This document shows, piece after piece, positions 1 through 6,515 of a DNA stretch of 10,617 bases (position 1 is the stretch's first letter; the number at the start of each line of letters is the position of its first letter). Under the pieces are notes generated by a model, which was given only the letters and a program-made list of their open reading frames with translations, was not told where the DNA came from and made no database searches. The stretch lies in assembly GCA_018399795.1 (NCBI GenBank), contig JAGYOC010000111.1, positions 1 through 10,617 of the forward strand. Reading direction: 5' to 3'. This DNA is from Dehalococcoidales bacterium. GTDB lineage: Bacteria; Chloroflexota; Dehalococcoidia; Dehalococcoidales; UBA5760. A program made the translations under genes and the position numbers.

Positions 1-94
1 TATCAGGGCCGTGTTATAGAATTATTATGATGATGTTAAATTTTGATTAAATCCTGCTTAAGTAATGTGCTCCAGCGGGTGTATTTGCGAATTC

Positions 95-113
95 AGGCAC
101 AAGTTAAGTGCCT
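95..113. repeat. short inverted repeat upstream of the first gene
   Basis: AGGCAC (95-100) and GTGCCT (108-113) are perfect 6-bp arms around a 7-nt AT-rich loop. No T-run follows on the plus strand, so it is a poor intrinsic terminator. It lies just upstream of the two possible promoters of the gene at 210 and could be an operator or a chance hairpin. Confidence 0.3.
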
Positions 114-146
114 TGGTGTGGTCAAATCCTCTCACGATATAATGTA

Positions 147-174
147 TTGACGGGCCAGGAATTGGTGTTAAAAT
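147..174 (+). promoter_or_regulatory. sigma70-type promoter for the 85-residue protein
   Basis: A -35 box TTGACG (147-152) and a -10 box TAAAAT (169-174) are separated by 16 nt, placing transcription start near 181, about 30 nt before the ATG. A second, perfect -10 hexamer TATAAT lies at 138-143 with a weak TTGGTG 19 nt upstream (113-118), so two tandem starts are possible. The rest of 1-146 shows no gene. Confidence 0.6.
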
Positions 175-209
175 AGGGCAACTCTACCATCAGGGGGAGG
201 TTAAGCCAT

Positions 210-467
210 ATGGAAGCAATATACGACAAGGGGCAACACGTGAGCATTATCAGTGTGAAAGACAAGCATGGAAATAAAAAGTATCCCCATAATGAAAAAT
301 ATGTTGGCCAGGGAGGTGTGGTCCTGGACTCGTTTTATCTGGGTGCTTTTCACGTCCTTTACTACAAAGACCACTTACCGGAGGACGCATTCATTTACAA
401 GGTACGCCTTGACGAGGGCAATACCGTGGTGACGGTAGCAGAAGAAGAGCTCAAGCCAGCAGAATGA
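210..467 (+). CDS. conserved hypothetical protein, 85 aa, SH3-like appearance
   Basis: The function is not recognised. The ATG at 210 follows a strong ribosome binding site (GGAGG, 196-200) at 9-nt spacing and a good promoter, so the gene looks real. The protein is soluble, with no signal peptide, membrane segment or cysteine. Its pattern of short hydrophobic strands, a glycine-rich turn (VGQGGVV near residue 31) and a C-terminal YKVRLDEGNTVVTVAEEEL stretch looks like a small beta-barrel of SH3/KOW type; this fold is an inference from strand pattern only. It converges on the 80-residue minus-strand gene with only 9 nt between the stop codons and no terminator hairpin between them. Confidence 0.7.
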   Translation: MEAIYDKGQHVSIISVKDKHGNKKYPHNEKYVGQGGVVLDSFYLGAFHVLYYKDHLPEDAFIYKVRLDEGNTVVTVAEEELKPAE

Positions 468-476
468 TTTTCTACG

Positions 477-719
477 CTATGAAGCCGCCTGCCTGCGGAG
501 TAAAACTGTCAGAATCACTGTATCCTGAGAAACAGACAGGCTGTGGGAATTGACTTCCCAGCCCTCGGCAATAACCTCGGGAAGATGCTCAACGACCTCC
601 TCAAGTTTACCGGCGAGCGACTCTTTGGCACTTTCCTCGGCATAGTCCGGTTTTACTGAACCTGCCGTGGGATTGAGGTACTCCACCAGCATACGATACC
701 GATACGGGTGATTGCTCAT
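477..719 (-). CDS. hypothetical protein, 80 aa, downstream of selB
   Basis: The family is not recognised. The ATG at 719 is preceded by AAGGAG at a normal distance, and the gene starts 48 nt after the selB stop on the same strand, so it is probably the last gene of a selA-selB operon. The protein is small and soluble, acidic in its middle (a predicted helix around residues 27-50 rich in Glu, Lys and Leu) and ends with a beta-like segment (SVSQDTVILTVLLRR). It has no cysteine, signal peptide or transmembrane segment. A role linked to selenium use is suggested only by its position; nothing in the residues supports it directly. Confidence 0.65.
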   Translation of the reverse strand: MSNHPYRYRMLVEYLNPTAGSVKPDYAEESAKESLAGKLEEVVEHLPEVIAEGWEVNSHSLSVSQDTVILTVLLRRQAAS

Positions 720-767
720 AATATTCTCCTTATTTTCCCAAAATCTCGGTTTTCCCCCGCCATATAT

Positions 768-2639
768 CTACCCCTCACTACTCGCATCACGGTATAGCAC
801 ACGCCGGTCACCGATACGGCGGGTTATCCTTGCCCCATCCATATATTCCAGAAGTGCAATAGCATATTTCCGGCTGGTCTGAAACAGGTCTCTGACTTCC
901 GCCACCGTGATACTACCTTTACTTTGAAGATATGAGGTAATCCGGGCTACCATCTCGTTATAGGCCTGAAGAGAGAAAACCACCCCCTCACTCACCCTCA
1001 TCACCTGCTTTCGAGCCACCAGCAGATTGAGCAGGTCCATTTCCGGGATAGCATCACCAGGCGGCGCGAAGGGATTCTCTTCAAGTGCCCCGATAAACCT
1101 GTCCACCTTAATTTGCTGCTCCCCGGTTAGCCTGACCCGATGGCCCGGCAAACGTATAAAACCGCCTTCCTCAACTATGGCACCGGAATCTATTAGTTTA
1201 CCAACCACCAGGGAATTGTGTGCTCCCATTCTCAACCGGCTGCCCAGTTCGGCCCTCGGCATGCCAGGACGTACGGGTAACTTGCGATGGTATTCCTCCA
1301 AAAGAGCGGTTACCCAACCCTCGATCCTCGCCCACCCGGCCAGACTGAAAAGCATTTTTTTCTTTCCGGCACCAATCCCGGACAGCTTACCCTTCTCGAT
1401 GAGATTTTCCACTATCGGTACCAACCCCGTAACGTTAATACTACTCTCCCTGGATAGCGCAGTTAAATCCATCGATCCGTGCTTTTCCAGGGCTGCCAAA
1501 ACCAGTTCCTCGGCAGTCCCGTACCCCTTCTGTTCCAGATTCCGGATAATATCCGGTTGCCGCCTCCGGTAACGTCTGGTATGGACCTCCATTATTTCGC
1601 CCCCCCCCAGTGTCGCCTGGGGTGAACGGATTATAAACCGGTCACCCTTTACCACCGCCAACGGTTTGCTCAGCAAAAGCTGGGCCCAGACATCCTCACC
1701 GGGCTTGATATCATCCTTCTCCAGAATCCTTACTTTAGCTGTAGCGCGAGCAGAGCCGGTATAGAAATTTACCGTAGTATTATGTGAAAGGGGCCTTAAA
1801 GCCTGCTCAAGCAATGATAGCCGCACCGATATCATCGTGGTAGCCGAAAGCCAACCCGGTACGGTAAGTACATTGCCGCGGTATACATCCTCCGGCGAAA
1901 TACCAGCCAGATTCACCCCGACCCTGGTTCCTGGAGTCGCTGTGCCGATGGACGACCGGTGGGTCTGCATCCCCCTTATCCGTGATCTGAGACCGGAGGG
2001 AACAATTTCCACCTCCCGACCGGTAGCGAGTGAACCATCAAGCAGAGTTCCAGTAACCACGGTACCCGAACCCGGCAGTATAAAAGCACGGTCTACAGGA
2101 AGCCGGGGGAAACCCGAATCCGACCGGGGGGGAACAGTACCAAGTAACATCTCGATAGTCGAAACCAGCTCCGGTAACCCTTCTCCCCCCAGAGCTGAAA
2201 CAGCGACCACCGGAGAACCGGCCAGAGAGGTAGGGGCAATTATTGCCTTCACCTCTTCACTCAAGATGTCAAGCCTCACATCATCGACCAGGTCTTTCTT
2301 GGTTAGTACAACCACGCCCTTCGCTATACCCATTATATCCAGGATAGCCAGATGCTCCCTGGTCTGCGGCATCACCCCCTCACGGGCATCAACCACGAGA
2401 AGAGCCAGGTCTATACCACCAACGCCGGCCAGCATATTTCTGATCAATCTTTCGTGTCCGGGGACATCAACAATTCCGACCTCCCCACCACCGGGAAGTT
2501 TCATCCAGGCAAATCCCAAATCAATGGTCATCCCCCGTTCTTTCTCCTCACGAAGCCGGTCCGGTTCAATACCGGTCAGGGCCCGAATCAGTACCGATTT
2601 ACCGTGGTCTATATGCCCTGCGGTACCCAGTACGAACAT
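768..2639 (-). CDS. selB: selenocysteine-specific translation elongation factor SelB
   Basis: SelB is a GTPase that brings selenocysteyl-tRNA to the ribosome at UGA codons marked by a SECIS hairpin. The 623-residue length fits bacterial SelB (about 610-640). The G-domain motifs are clear: GHIDHGKS at 8-15 (P-loop), switch I ERGMTIDLGF near 34-43, DVPGH at 58-62 and TKKD at 113-116. Translation-factor beta-barrel domains follow, then C-terminal winged-helix repeats. The last repeat (about residues 575-620, with TSRKYAIALLEYMD and GDRRVLY) matches the SECIS-binding winged helix of the family. The ATG at 2639 has GAGGAG just upstream. It starts 30 nt after the selA stop and lies in the same reading frame as selA. 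A run of nine G on the coding strand (1600-1608) falls inside an intact frame. Confidence 0.96.
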   Translation of the reverse strand: MFVLGTAGHIDHGKSVLIRALTGIEPDRLREEKERGMTIDLGFAWMKLPGGGEVGIVDVPGHERLIRNMLAGVGGIDLALLVVDAREGVMPQTREHLAILDIMGIAKGVVVLTKKDLVDDVRLDILSEEVKAIIAPTSLAGSPVVAVSALGGEGLPELVSTIEMLLGTVPPRSDSGFPRLPVDRAFILPGSGTVVTGTLLDGSLATGREVEIVPSGLRSRIRGMQTHRSSIGTATPGTRVGVNLAGISPEDVYRGNVLTVPGWLSATTMISVRLSLLEQALRPLSHNTTVNFYTGSARATAKVRILEKDDIKPGEDVWAQLLLSKPLAVVKGDRFIIRSPQATLGGGEIMEVHTRRYRRRQPDIIRNLEQKGYGTAEELVLAALEKHGSMDLTALSRESSINVTGLVPIVENLIEKGKLSGIGAGKKKMLFSLAGWARIEGWVTALLEEYHRKLPVRPGMPRAELGSRLRMGAHNSLVVGKLIDSGAIVEEGGFIRLPGHRVRLTGEQQIKVDRFIGALEENPFAPPGDAIPEMDLLNLLVARKQVMRVSEGVVFSLQAYNEMVARITSYLQSKGSITVAEVRDLFQTSRKYAIALLEYMDGARITRRIGDRRVLYRDASSEG

Positions 2640-2669
2640 CAGTACTCCTCTTCGAAAGGGATAATATCC

Positions 2670-4070
2670 TCATTCAATAAATTTTCCGGCCGCGCCATCA
2701 AGCGCCTCCAGCACAATTTTATCGTCTTCAGGAAGCACCGTACGCGGGTCGAGCAACAGATCGTTACCGCTGACCCTTCCGATAACAGGTAGCTCCCGCT
2801 CACGCAGATACCGGCCCAAAGCCCGGGCAATATCGCCACCCCGCTTCCCCTTCCTACCCCCGATAGCAACCAGACTGGTAGTCAGAGTCCCTCCGGGAAG
2901 GCTGCCACCACCTACCATCGTCTCTCCACCGACCACCCTGGCCAGCCCCTTCACAGTGTCGGCCCAGAGTTCGGACCGCCGCTCTATATCATCCAGAGGA
3001 CAGGCAATCATACGCCATACCGGAACCTTTTCTTCAGCCTCACCCTTCAGATAATGGCCAAGGGTTACCATCAGTCCGGCCAGGCTTGACTTGTCAATTC
3101 GTAACGCCCTTGCCAGAGGGTGTTTCTTCATTCTATCTACCAGATCCCTCCTGCCCACAATAACCCCTCCCTGAGGACCCCCCAAGAGCTTATCTGCGGA
3201 GAAAAAAACCAGACTGGCACCGGCACTGATGCTCCACTGTACCGTTGGTTCCGGTTCAAGCCCAAAACGGGCAGTATCGAGAAGACAGCCGCTACCGATA
3301 TCATCAAATACCGGCAATCCATATCTACCGGCCAGCTCCACCATCTCTTCCAGTCCCACTGAATGGGTGAATCCTGTCATCCGGAAATTGCTCAGGTGAA
3401 CCCTCATAATTGCCGCCGTACTCGGGCCTATTACCTGCTCATAATCAGAAATATAGGTACAGTTGGCTGTACCAACTTCGACCAGTCTGGCCCCGCTCTG
3501 GCGCATTACGTCCGGGATACGAAATCCGCCCCCGATCTGAACCGCCTGGCCCCGTGATACGAGAACCTGCTTTCTCCTGGCAAAAGCACTGAGAGCAAGT
3601 AGAACTGCCGAGGCATTATTATTCACCACCATTGCAGCCTCAGCCCCGGTAAGCAAGCAAAGCGCACGCTCGAGGTGGCTATTACGTTCACCTCGTCGCC
3701 CGCTATCAAGGTCAAATTCAAGGTTGGAGCAGGCGCGGGCAGCCTCGCCCATGCCGGCGGCCGCCTCATAGCTAACCGGGGCACGTCCCAAGTTGGTATG
3801 GATAATGACCCCACTGGCATTAATCACCCGTCGCAACCCCGGCCGCAGTATCATCCGGCTGCGGGAAATGATATCCATCACAATATCGTCAAAGGTGGGA
3901 CAGGGCTTTCCTGCGGATATATCCAGACGCTTGCTTTCGAGGTAATCGCGTATTATGCCCACCAGCAGTTCACGGAGTATATATTCCTCCATATTCCGCA
4001 AACGCGGGTCGGAAGCCAGTTTATCCACGCCGGGTAAACAGCGCATGTCTCTTTCCATTTTTCCTGCCAT
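2670..4070 (-). CDS. selA: L-seryl-tRNA(Sec) selenium transferase SelA
   Basis: SelA is the cytoplasmic PLP enzyme that converts Ser-tRNA(Sec) to Sec-tRNA(Sec) using selenophosphate. The 466-residue length matches bacterial SelA. The substrate-region motif HTNLGRA lies at 91-97, and the PLP-lysine motif SADKLLGGPQ at 291-300 puts the Schiff-base lysine at K294, almost the same position as in E. coli SelA. An N-terminal MRCLPGVDKLASDPRL stretch fits the family's tRNA-binding end. The start is uncertain: the ATG at 4070 has no ribosome binding site, whereas the ATG at 4058 (residue 5) is preceded by AGGA and the ATG at 4046 (residue 9) by AAAGAG, and both keep the conserved domain. It is the first gene of the selA-selB unit, divergent from an Rrf2 regulator. 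The selC tRNA is not nearby. Confidence 0.96.
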   Translation of the reverse strand: MAGKMERDMRCLPGVDKLASDPRLRNMEEYILRELLVGIIRDYLESKRLDISAGKPCPTFDDIVMDIISRSRMILRPGLRRVINASGVIIHTNLGRAPVSYEAAAGMGEAARACSNLEFDLDSGRRGERNSHLERALCLLTGAEAAMVVNNNASAVLLALSAFARRKQVLVSRGQAVQIGGGFRIPDVMRQSGARLVEVGTANCTYISDYEQVIGPSTAAIMRVHLSNFRMTGFTHSVGLEEMVELAGRYGLPVFDDIGSGCLLDTARFGLEPEPTVQWSISAGASLVFFSADKLLGGPQGGVIVGRRDLVDRMKKHPLARALRIDKSSLAGLMVTLGHYLKGEAEEKVPVWRMIACPLDDIERRSELWADTVKGLARVVGGETMVGGGSLPGGTLTTSLVAIGGRKGKRGGDIARALGRYLRERELPVIGRVSGNDLLLDPRTVLPEDDKIVLEALDGAAGKFIE

Positions 4071-4127
4071 ATTCTAATATATCGGCCGACTATTGCAAAG
4101 GGTTCAACCAATAGAATATCATAATAC

Positions 4128-4156
4128 TTGACAATGCATCGCCATTACGGTATATT
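4128..4156 (+). promoter_or_regulatory. strong sigma70 promoter of the Rrf2 regulator / selenoprotein candidate operon
   Basis: A consensus -35 box TTGACA (4128-4133) and a -10 box TATATT (4151-4156) stand exactly 17 nt apart, placing transcription start near 4163 and leaving a leader of about 33 nt. Overlapping half-sites CATTAC (4143-4148) and GTAATG (4170-4175) form an imperfect inverted repeat that straddles the -10 box and start point. This is a plausible but unproven operator for the Rrf2 product. The same 125-nt spacer must hold the leftward selA promoter, for which only weak boxes are visible. Confidence 0.75.
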
Positions 4157-4195
4157 TATGAGCATTGCAGTAATGATTTTGAAAGGTTTAAAGTC

Positions 4196-4630
4196 TTGAA
4201 GCTATCTACCAAAGGACGATATGCAGTTCGGGCCATGCTTGATCTGGCCCTCCAGTCGGGTGATAACCCCACCCTGATCAAGGACATCTCGGAACGGCAG
4301 CAGATATCCTGCCTGTACCTGGAACAGCTCTTTACCCGCCTGAAAGCAGCCGGGCTGGTCAGGAGCATCCGGGGGCCCAACGGCGGTTTCATGCTAACAC
4401 GACCTCCATCGGAGATAACCTTCGCCGATATCGTCCATGCTATGGAGGGGTCGACGGCTCCGGTTGATTGCGTCGACAATGCTCACCTTTGCCCGCGTGC
4501 CGACTCGTGCATGTCCCGACGGGTATGGATCGAACTGAAAGACGCGATGGACAGGGTTCTCAATACCACTACCCTGGAAGACCTTATCGACCAGGAATAC
4601 TGGCACGAGCTTGAGAAAACCCATGCGTAG
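4196..4630 (+). CDS. Rrf2/IscR-family transcriptional regulator
   Basis: This is a 144-residue DNA-binding regulator of the Rrf2 family. The N-terminal signature MKLSTKGRYAVRAMLDLAL, the recognition helix (about 36-52) and the wing with RGPNGGFMLTRP (about 59-70) are typical. Three cysteines, C92, C99 and C105, sit where IscR-type members bind an iron-sulfur cluster (spacing CX6CX5C; E. coli IscR has CX5CX5C), so a cluster-based redox, oxygen or NO sensor is likely. The start is TTG at 4196, chosen because it gives the exact family N-terminus and follows GAAAGG (4181-4186) at 9 nt. It is driven by the consensus promoter at 4128-4156, which it may repress itself. The surface-protein gene begins 38 nt downstream on the same strand, and selA is divergent. 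Confidence 0.93.
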   Translation: MKLSTKGRYAVRAMLDLALQSGDNPTLIKDISERQQISCLYLEQLFTRLKAAGLVRSIRGPNGGFMLTRPPSEITFADIVHAMEGSTAPVDCVDNAHLCPRADSCMSRRVWIELKDAMDRVLNTTTLEDLIDQEYWHELEKTHA

Positions 4631-4668
4631 CAGCCCTATATTTCCCAGCAACGGAGATAACGATAAGA

Positions 4669-5967
4669 ATGACTGGTAAACCCGCTGGAAAGTTTATGGC
4701 CTGGCCGGTGGCTGTACTGGCACTATCGCTACTGATACCGACCCTGGATTTCAAGCCGGCTTATGGCTGAGGGTGTAACGACGGGACGCCGGGTGCGGCG
4801 TCCAAGACCGTTACCGTCGACGTTAATCCAGGTGGCAGCGGTGTAGTCGAAATAGACGGCGTGGCTGCAACCGAGTACCCCTTTGAATTCGAAATTGAGA
4901 GTGGCAACGTCATCAAGATACAGGCGTGGGCAGAAGACGGCTACCGCTTTGTCGAGTGGGACACCATCGGAAGCGATAACCCCAAATATGTGGACGTAGT
5001 ACGCGATATGCACGTAACCGCCCACTTTACCTCGGAAACCAGGGTATTTACTTCCCCCGATGATACCATAGAAATAGTGGTTCCCGGAGACACGATTGCA
5101 CTGGACGGCGAAGGAAATCCCCTGAGCGGAATAGATTTCCTCGCCCTGAATGGCAGTTCCTACCCTGATGAAAACGCCAGCATCGTCGGAGTCCCCTACC
5201 ATCTGGCACCCGATGGAGCCACCTTCGACCGACCGGTTTCTCTAACCTGGAGCTACGTTTCGGATGCAATACCCGAGGGTCTGGCCGAGGAAAACCTGGT
5301 GCTGGCTATTTACGATGAAAATGATGGCAAATGGCAGGAACTGGAATTCGATATCGACTCCGGGGAAAACGTTCTGACCGCATATATCGATCATTTTTCC
5401 ACCTTTGCCCTGATCGCCTCTTCTTCGCCTGCAATGAACAACCAGGTCAACGCAGGGCAAACAGCAGGGGATTCTACTCCAGCAGCGACGGCAATACTGC
5501 CCGCCTCATTCACCCTCAGTTCCCTGAGCATATCCCCGGCACGGGTTCAGCCCGGTGAAAATGTGACCATAAGCGCCTATCTGGCTAATAGCGGCGAAGC
5601 AGAAGCAAGCTACCCGGTATCTCTCAGCCTGAACGGAGCGGTAGAGAAAACCAGGGAAATATACCTTGACGGTGGAAACGGGGAAACGGTATCCTTCACC
5701 AGCAACCGGAGCAACCCGGGCGAATACCCTGTCGATATCAACGGTTTGAGCGGTTCCTTTACGGTTGAAGAATGTACCACGTGTAACACGCTGGCAACCA
5801 GCGATGCCGGCGAAGAATCCACCGGCACCCCGGGAGGGTGGTTAAACCGTTCGGTAATCATCTGTATTGCCGCCGCTATTGCTATACCGATATCGGTAAG
5901 ATTTTGGCGGCGCAGGCGAGAAGAATATGGCTCACTGGGTGATTATATTTCCATGCGGTACCGCTGA
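4669..5967 (+). CDS. candidate selenoprotein: exported, C-terminally anchored protein with in-frame UGA (Sec34)
   Basis: Read from the ATG at 4669 (GGAG at 4653-4656), the frame gives 432 codons with one internal TGA at 4768-4770 (codon 34). Residues 1-33 form a signal peptide: K4 and K8, a hydrophobic core over about 10-26, and an AYG cleavage-like end. The motif Sec-Gly-Cys (34-36) follows. Then come an InlB B-repeat-like strand region (about 47-123, with GYRFVEW), a beta domain ending YIDHFSTFALIA (about 125-250), a linker, a CARDB-like adhesion domain (about 280-367), CTTC at 369-372, a transmembrane helix (about 395-412) and a basic RRRR cytoplasmic tail. Coding character is continuous across the TGA, a SECIS-like hairpin follows it, and selA and selB are adjacent; together these favour selenocysteine insertion. 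A GTG at 4861 would open a TGA-free frame, but it lacks a ribosome binding site and cuts into the first domain. A nonsense mutation or read error remains possible. The molecular role is unknown. Confidence 0.75.
4771..4815 (+). promoter_or_regulatory. candidate bacterial SECIS element
   Basis: Directly after the in-frame UGA, GUAACG (4775-4780) pairs with CGUUAC (4809-4814) to form a lower stem. An internal loop follows (4781-4783 against 4804-4808). The upper stem is GGACGCCG (4784-4791) with CGGCGUCC (4796-4803), eight perfect pairs closed by the tetraloop GGUG (4792-4795). The first loop G is 21 nt past the UGA and the loop carries a GU, which agrees with the general bacterial SECIS layout (hairpin just downstream of UGA, G at the start of the apical loop). 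The obvious bulged U of the E. coli fdhF element is not seen in the upper stem. Confidence 0.65.
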
Positions 5968-6150
5968 TACCACTACTTTCTCTTCTGCCTTAATCCAATA
6001 CCAGAGCGACTGAAAATGCAAAAACTATGCGGGCATGCGCTGAATGCCAGAGATATATCGAGCCACCAGTAAATAAATACAGGCAACCCAGACATATTTC
6101 GGCCCAGCGGGTCAATAAGGCCATAATCAATACCGGCGCTTCCGGCTCCA
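5968..6150. other. intergenic spacer without recognisable gene
   Basis: The stretch between the candidate selenoprotein and the promoter at 6151 shows no ribosome-binding-site-supported reading frame, no tRNA-like cloverleaf and no strong terminator hairpin. A minus-strand open frame crossing it (5973-6179) has no ribosome binding site or family resemblance. Confidence 0.5.
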
Positions 6151-6179
6151 TTGAAACATAGTCCGTCACGTGATAACAT
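6151..6179 (+). promoter_or_regulatory. probable promoter of the 87-residue four-cysteine protein
   Basis: TTGAAA (6151-6156) and TAACAT (6174-6179) are separated by 17 nt and would start transcription near 6186, about 28 nt before the ATG at 6214. If this promoter is real, the longer open frame from the TTG at 6151 cannot be the protein start, because that TTG is the -35 box itself. Confidence 0.45.
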
Positions 6180-6213
6180 CTTATTCTATAAGCAGGCTTG
6201 CGATGATAAGGGA

Positions 6214-6477
6214 ATGGTAAACTGGCAGGTAACCGCTACCACCATCTATTGCGATGCCGTCGATGATGAGGCAACGGTTCTGGTATACAGGGACTTCTCC
6301 GTAAAATGTACCGGCTATGACCGCTATGGAGACCCGGAACCGGAAACACTCGACGTCCTCCGGAAGAAGAGCAGTCAATCAGGTAGGCCACTGAAGTGCG
6401 AAGGGCCGGAGTGCTGGCGGGTAAGTCAGTACCGGGATAAAATTATGTCGGAAGAGGCCGAACCAGATATAACATAG
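6214..6477 (+). CDS. small conserved-looking protein with four cysteines, 87 aa
   Basis: The function is not known. From the ATG at 6214 the protein begins MVNWQVTATTIYCDAVDDEA and runs 87 residues, with no signal peptide or membrane segment. Cysteines at 13, 32, 62 and 67, the last two as CEGPEC, could bind a metal such as zinc; this is inference from spacing. The first 40 residues look like alternating beta-strands, the rest is charged and helical. AAGGG lies just before the ATG, closer than ideal, so the start is not certain; the frame is open back to a TTG at 6151, but that upstream piece overlaps a promoter and lacks a ribosome binding site. LivG starts 38 nt after its stop on the same strand, so the two may share a transcript. 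I have the impression of similar short proteins in Chloroflexota, but this is recollection and was not tested. Confidence 0.65.
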   Translation: MVNWQVTATTIYCDAVDDEATVLVYRDFSVKCTGYDRYGDPEPETLDVLRKKSSQSGRPLKCEGPECWRVSQYRDKIMSEEAEPDIT

Positions 6478-6515
6478 ACCGATGAAGTATCACTACAGCC
6501 CGGAATCCAGTCAAG

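Noticed and set aside
1837..2664. Long plus-strand open frames opposite selB (also 1027-1572 and 2352-2792)
   Set aside because: They are antisense to a fully recognised selB, with Ser/Pro/Arg-rich low-information translations and no ribosome binding site.
4071..4195. Possible selC (tRNA-Sec) in the spacer next to selA, prompted by GGTTCAACC at 4111-4119
   Set aside because: No matching acceptor stem, long extra arm or TCA anticodon loop surrounds it. No tRNA-Sec was seen elsewhere in the window by eye; tRNAscan-SE or Aragorn on the full genome would decide.
5885..5898. Perfect 14-nt palindrome (TACCGAT/ATCGGTA) in the transmembrane coding region
   Set aside because: It lies inside coding sequence with no loop, and no second full copy was noticed, so it is probably chance.
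4861..5967. Surface protein starting at the GTG at 4861 with no internal stop
   Set aside because: No ribosome binding site precedes this GTG. The start would remove the signal peptide of a protein with a clear C-terminal anchor and cut into the first strand domain, whose coding character begins before 4861.
5973..6179. Minus-strand open frame of 68 codons with hydrophobic stretches
   Set aside because: It has no ribosome binding site, no family resemblance, and overlaps the promoter of the gene at 6214.
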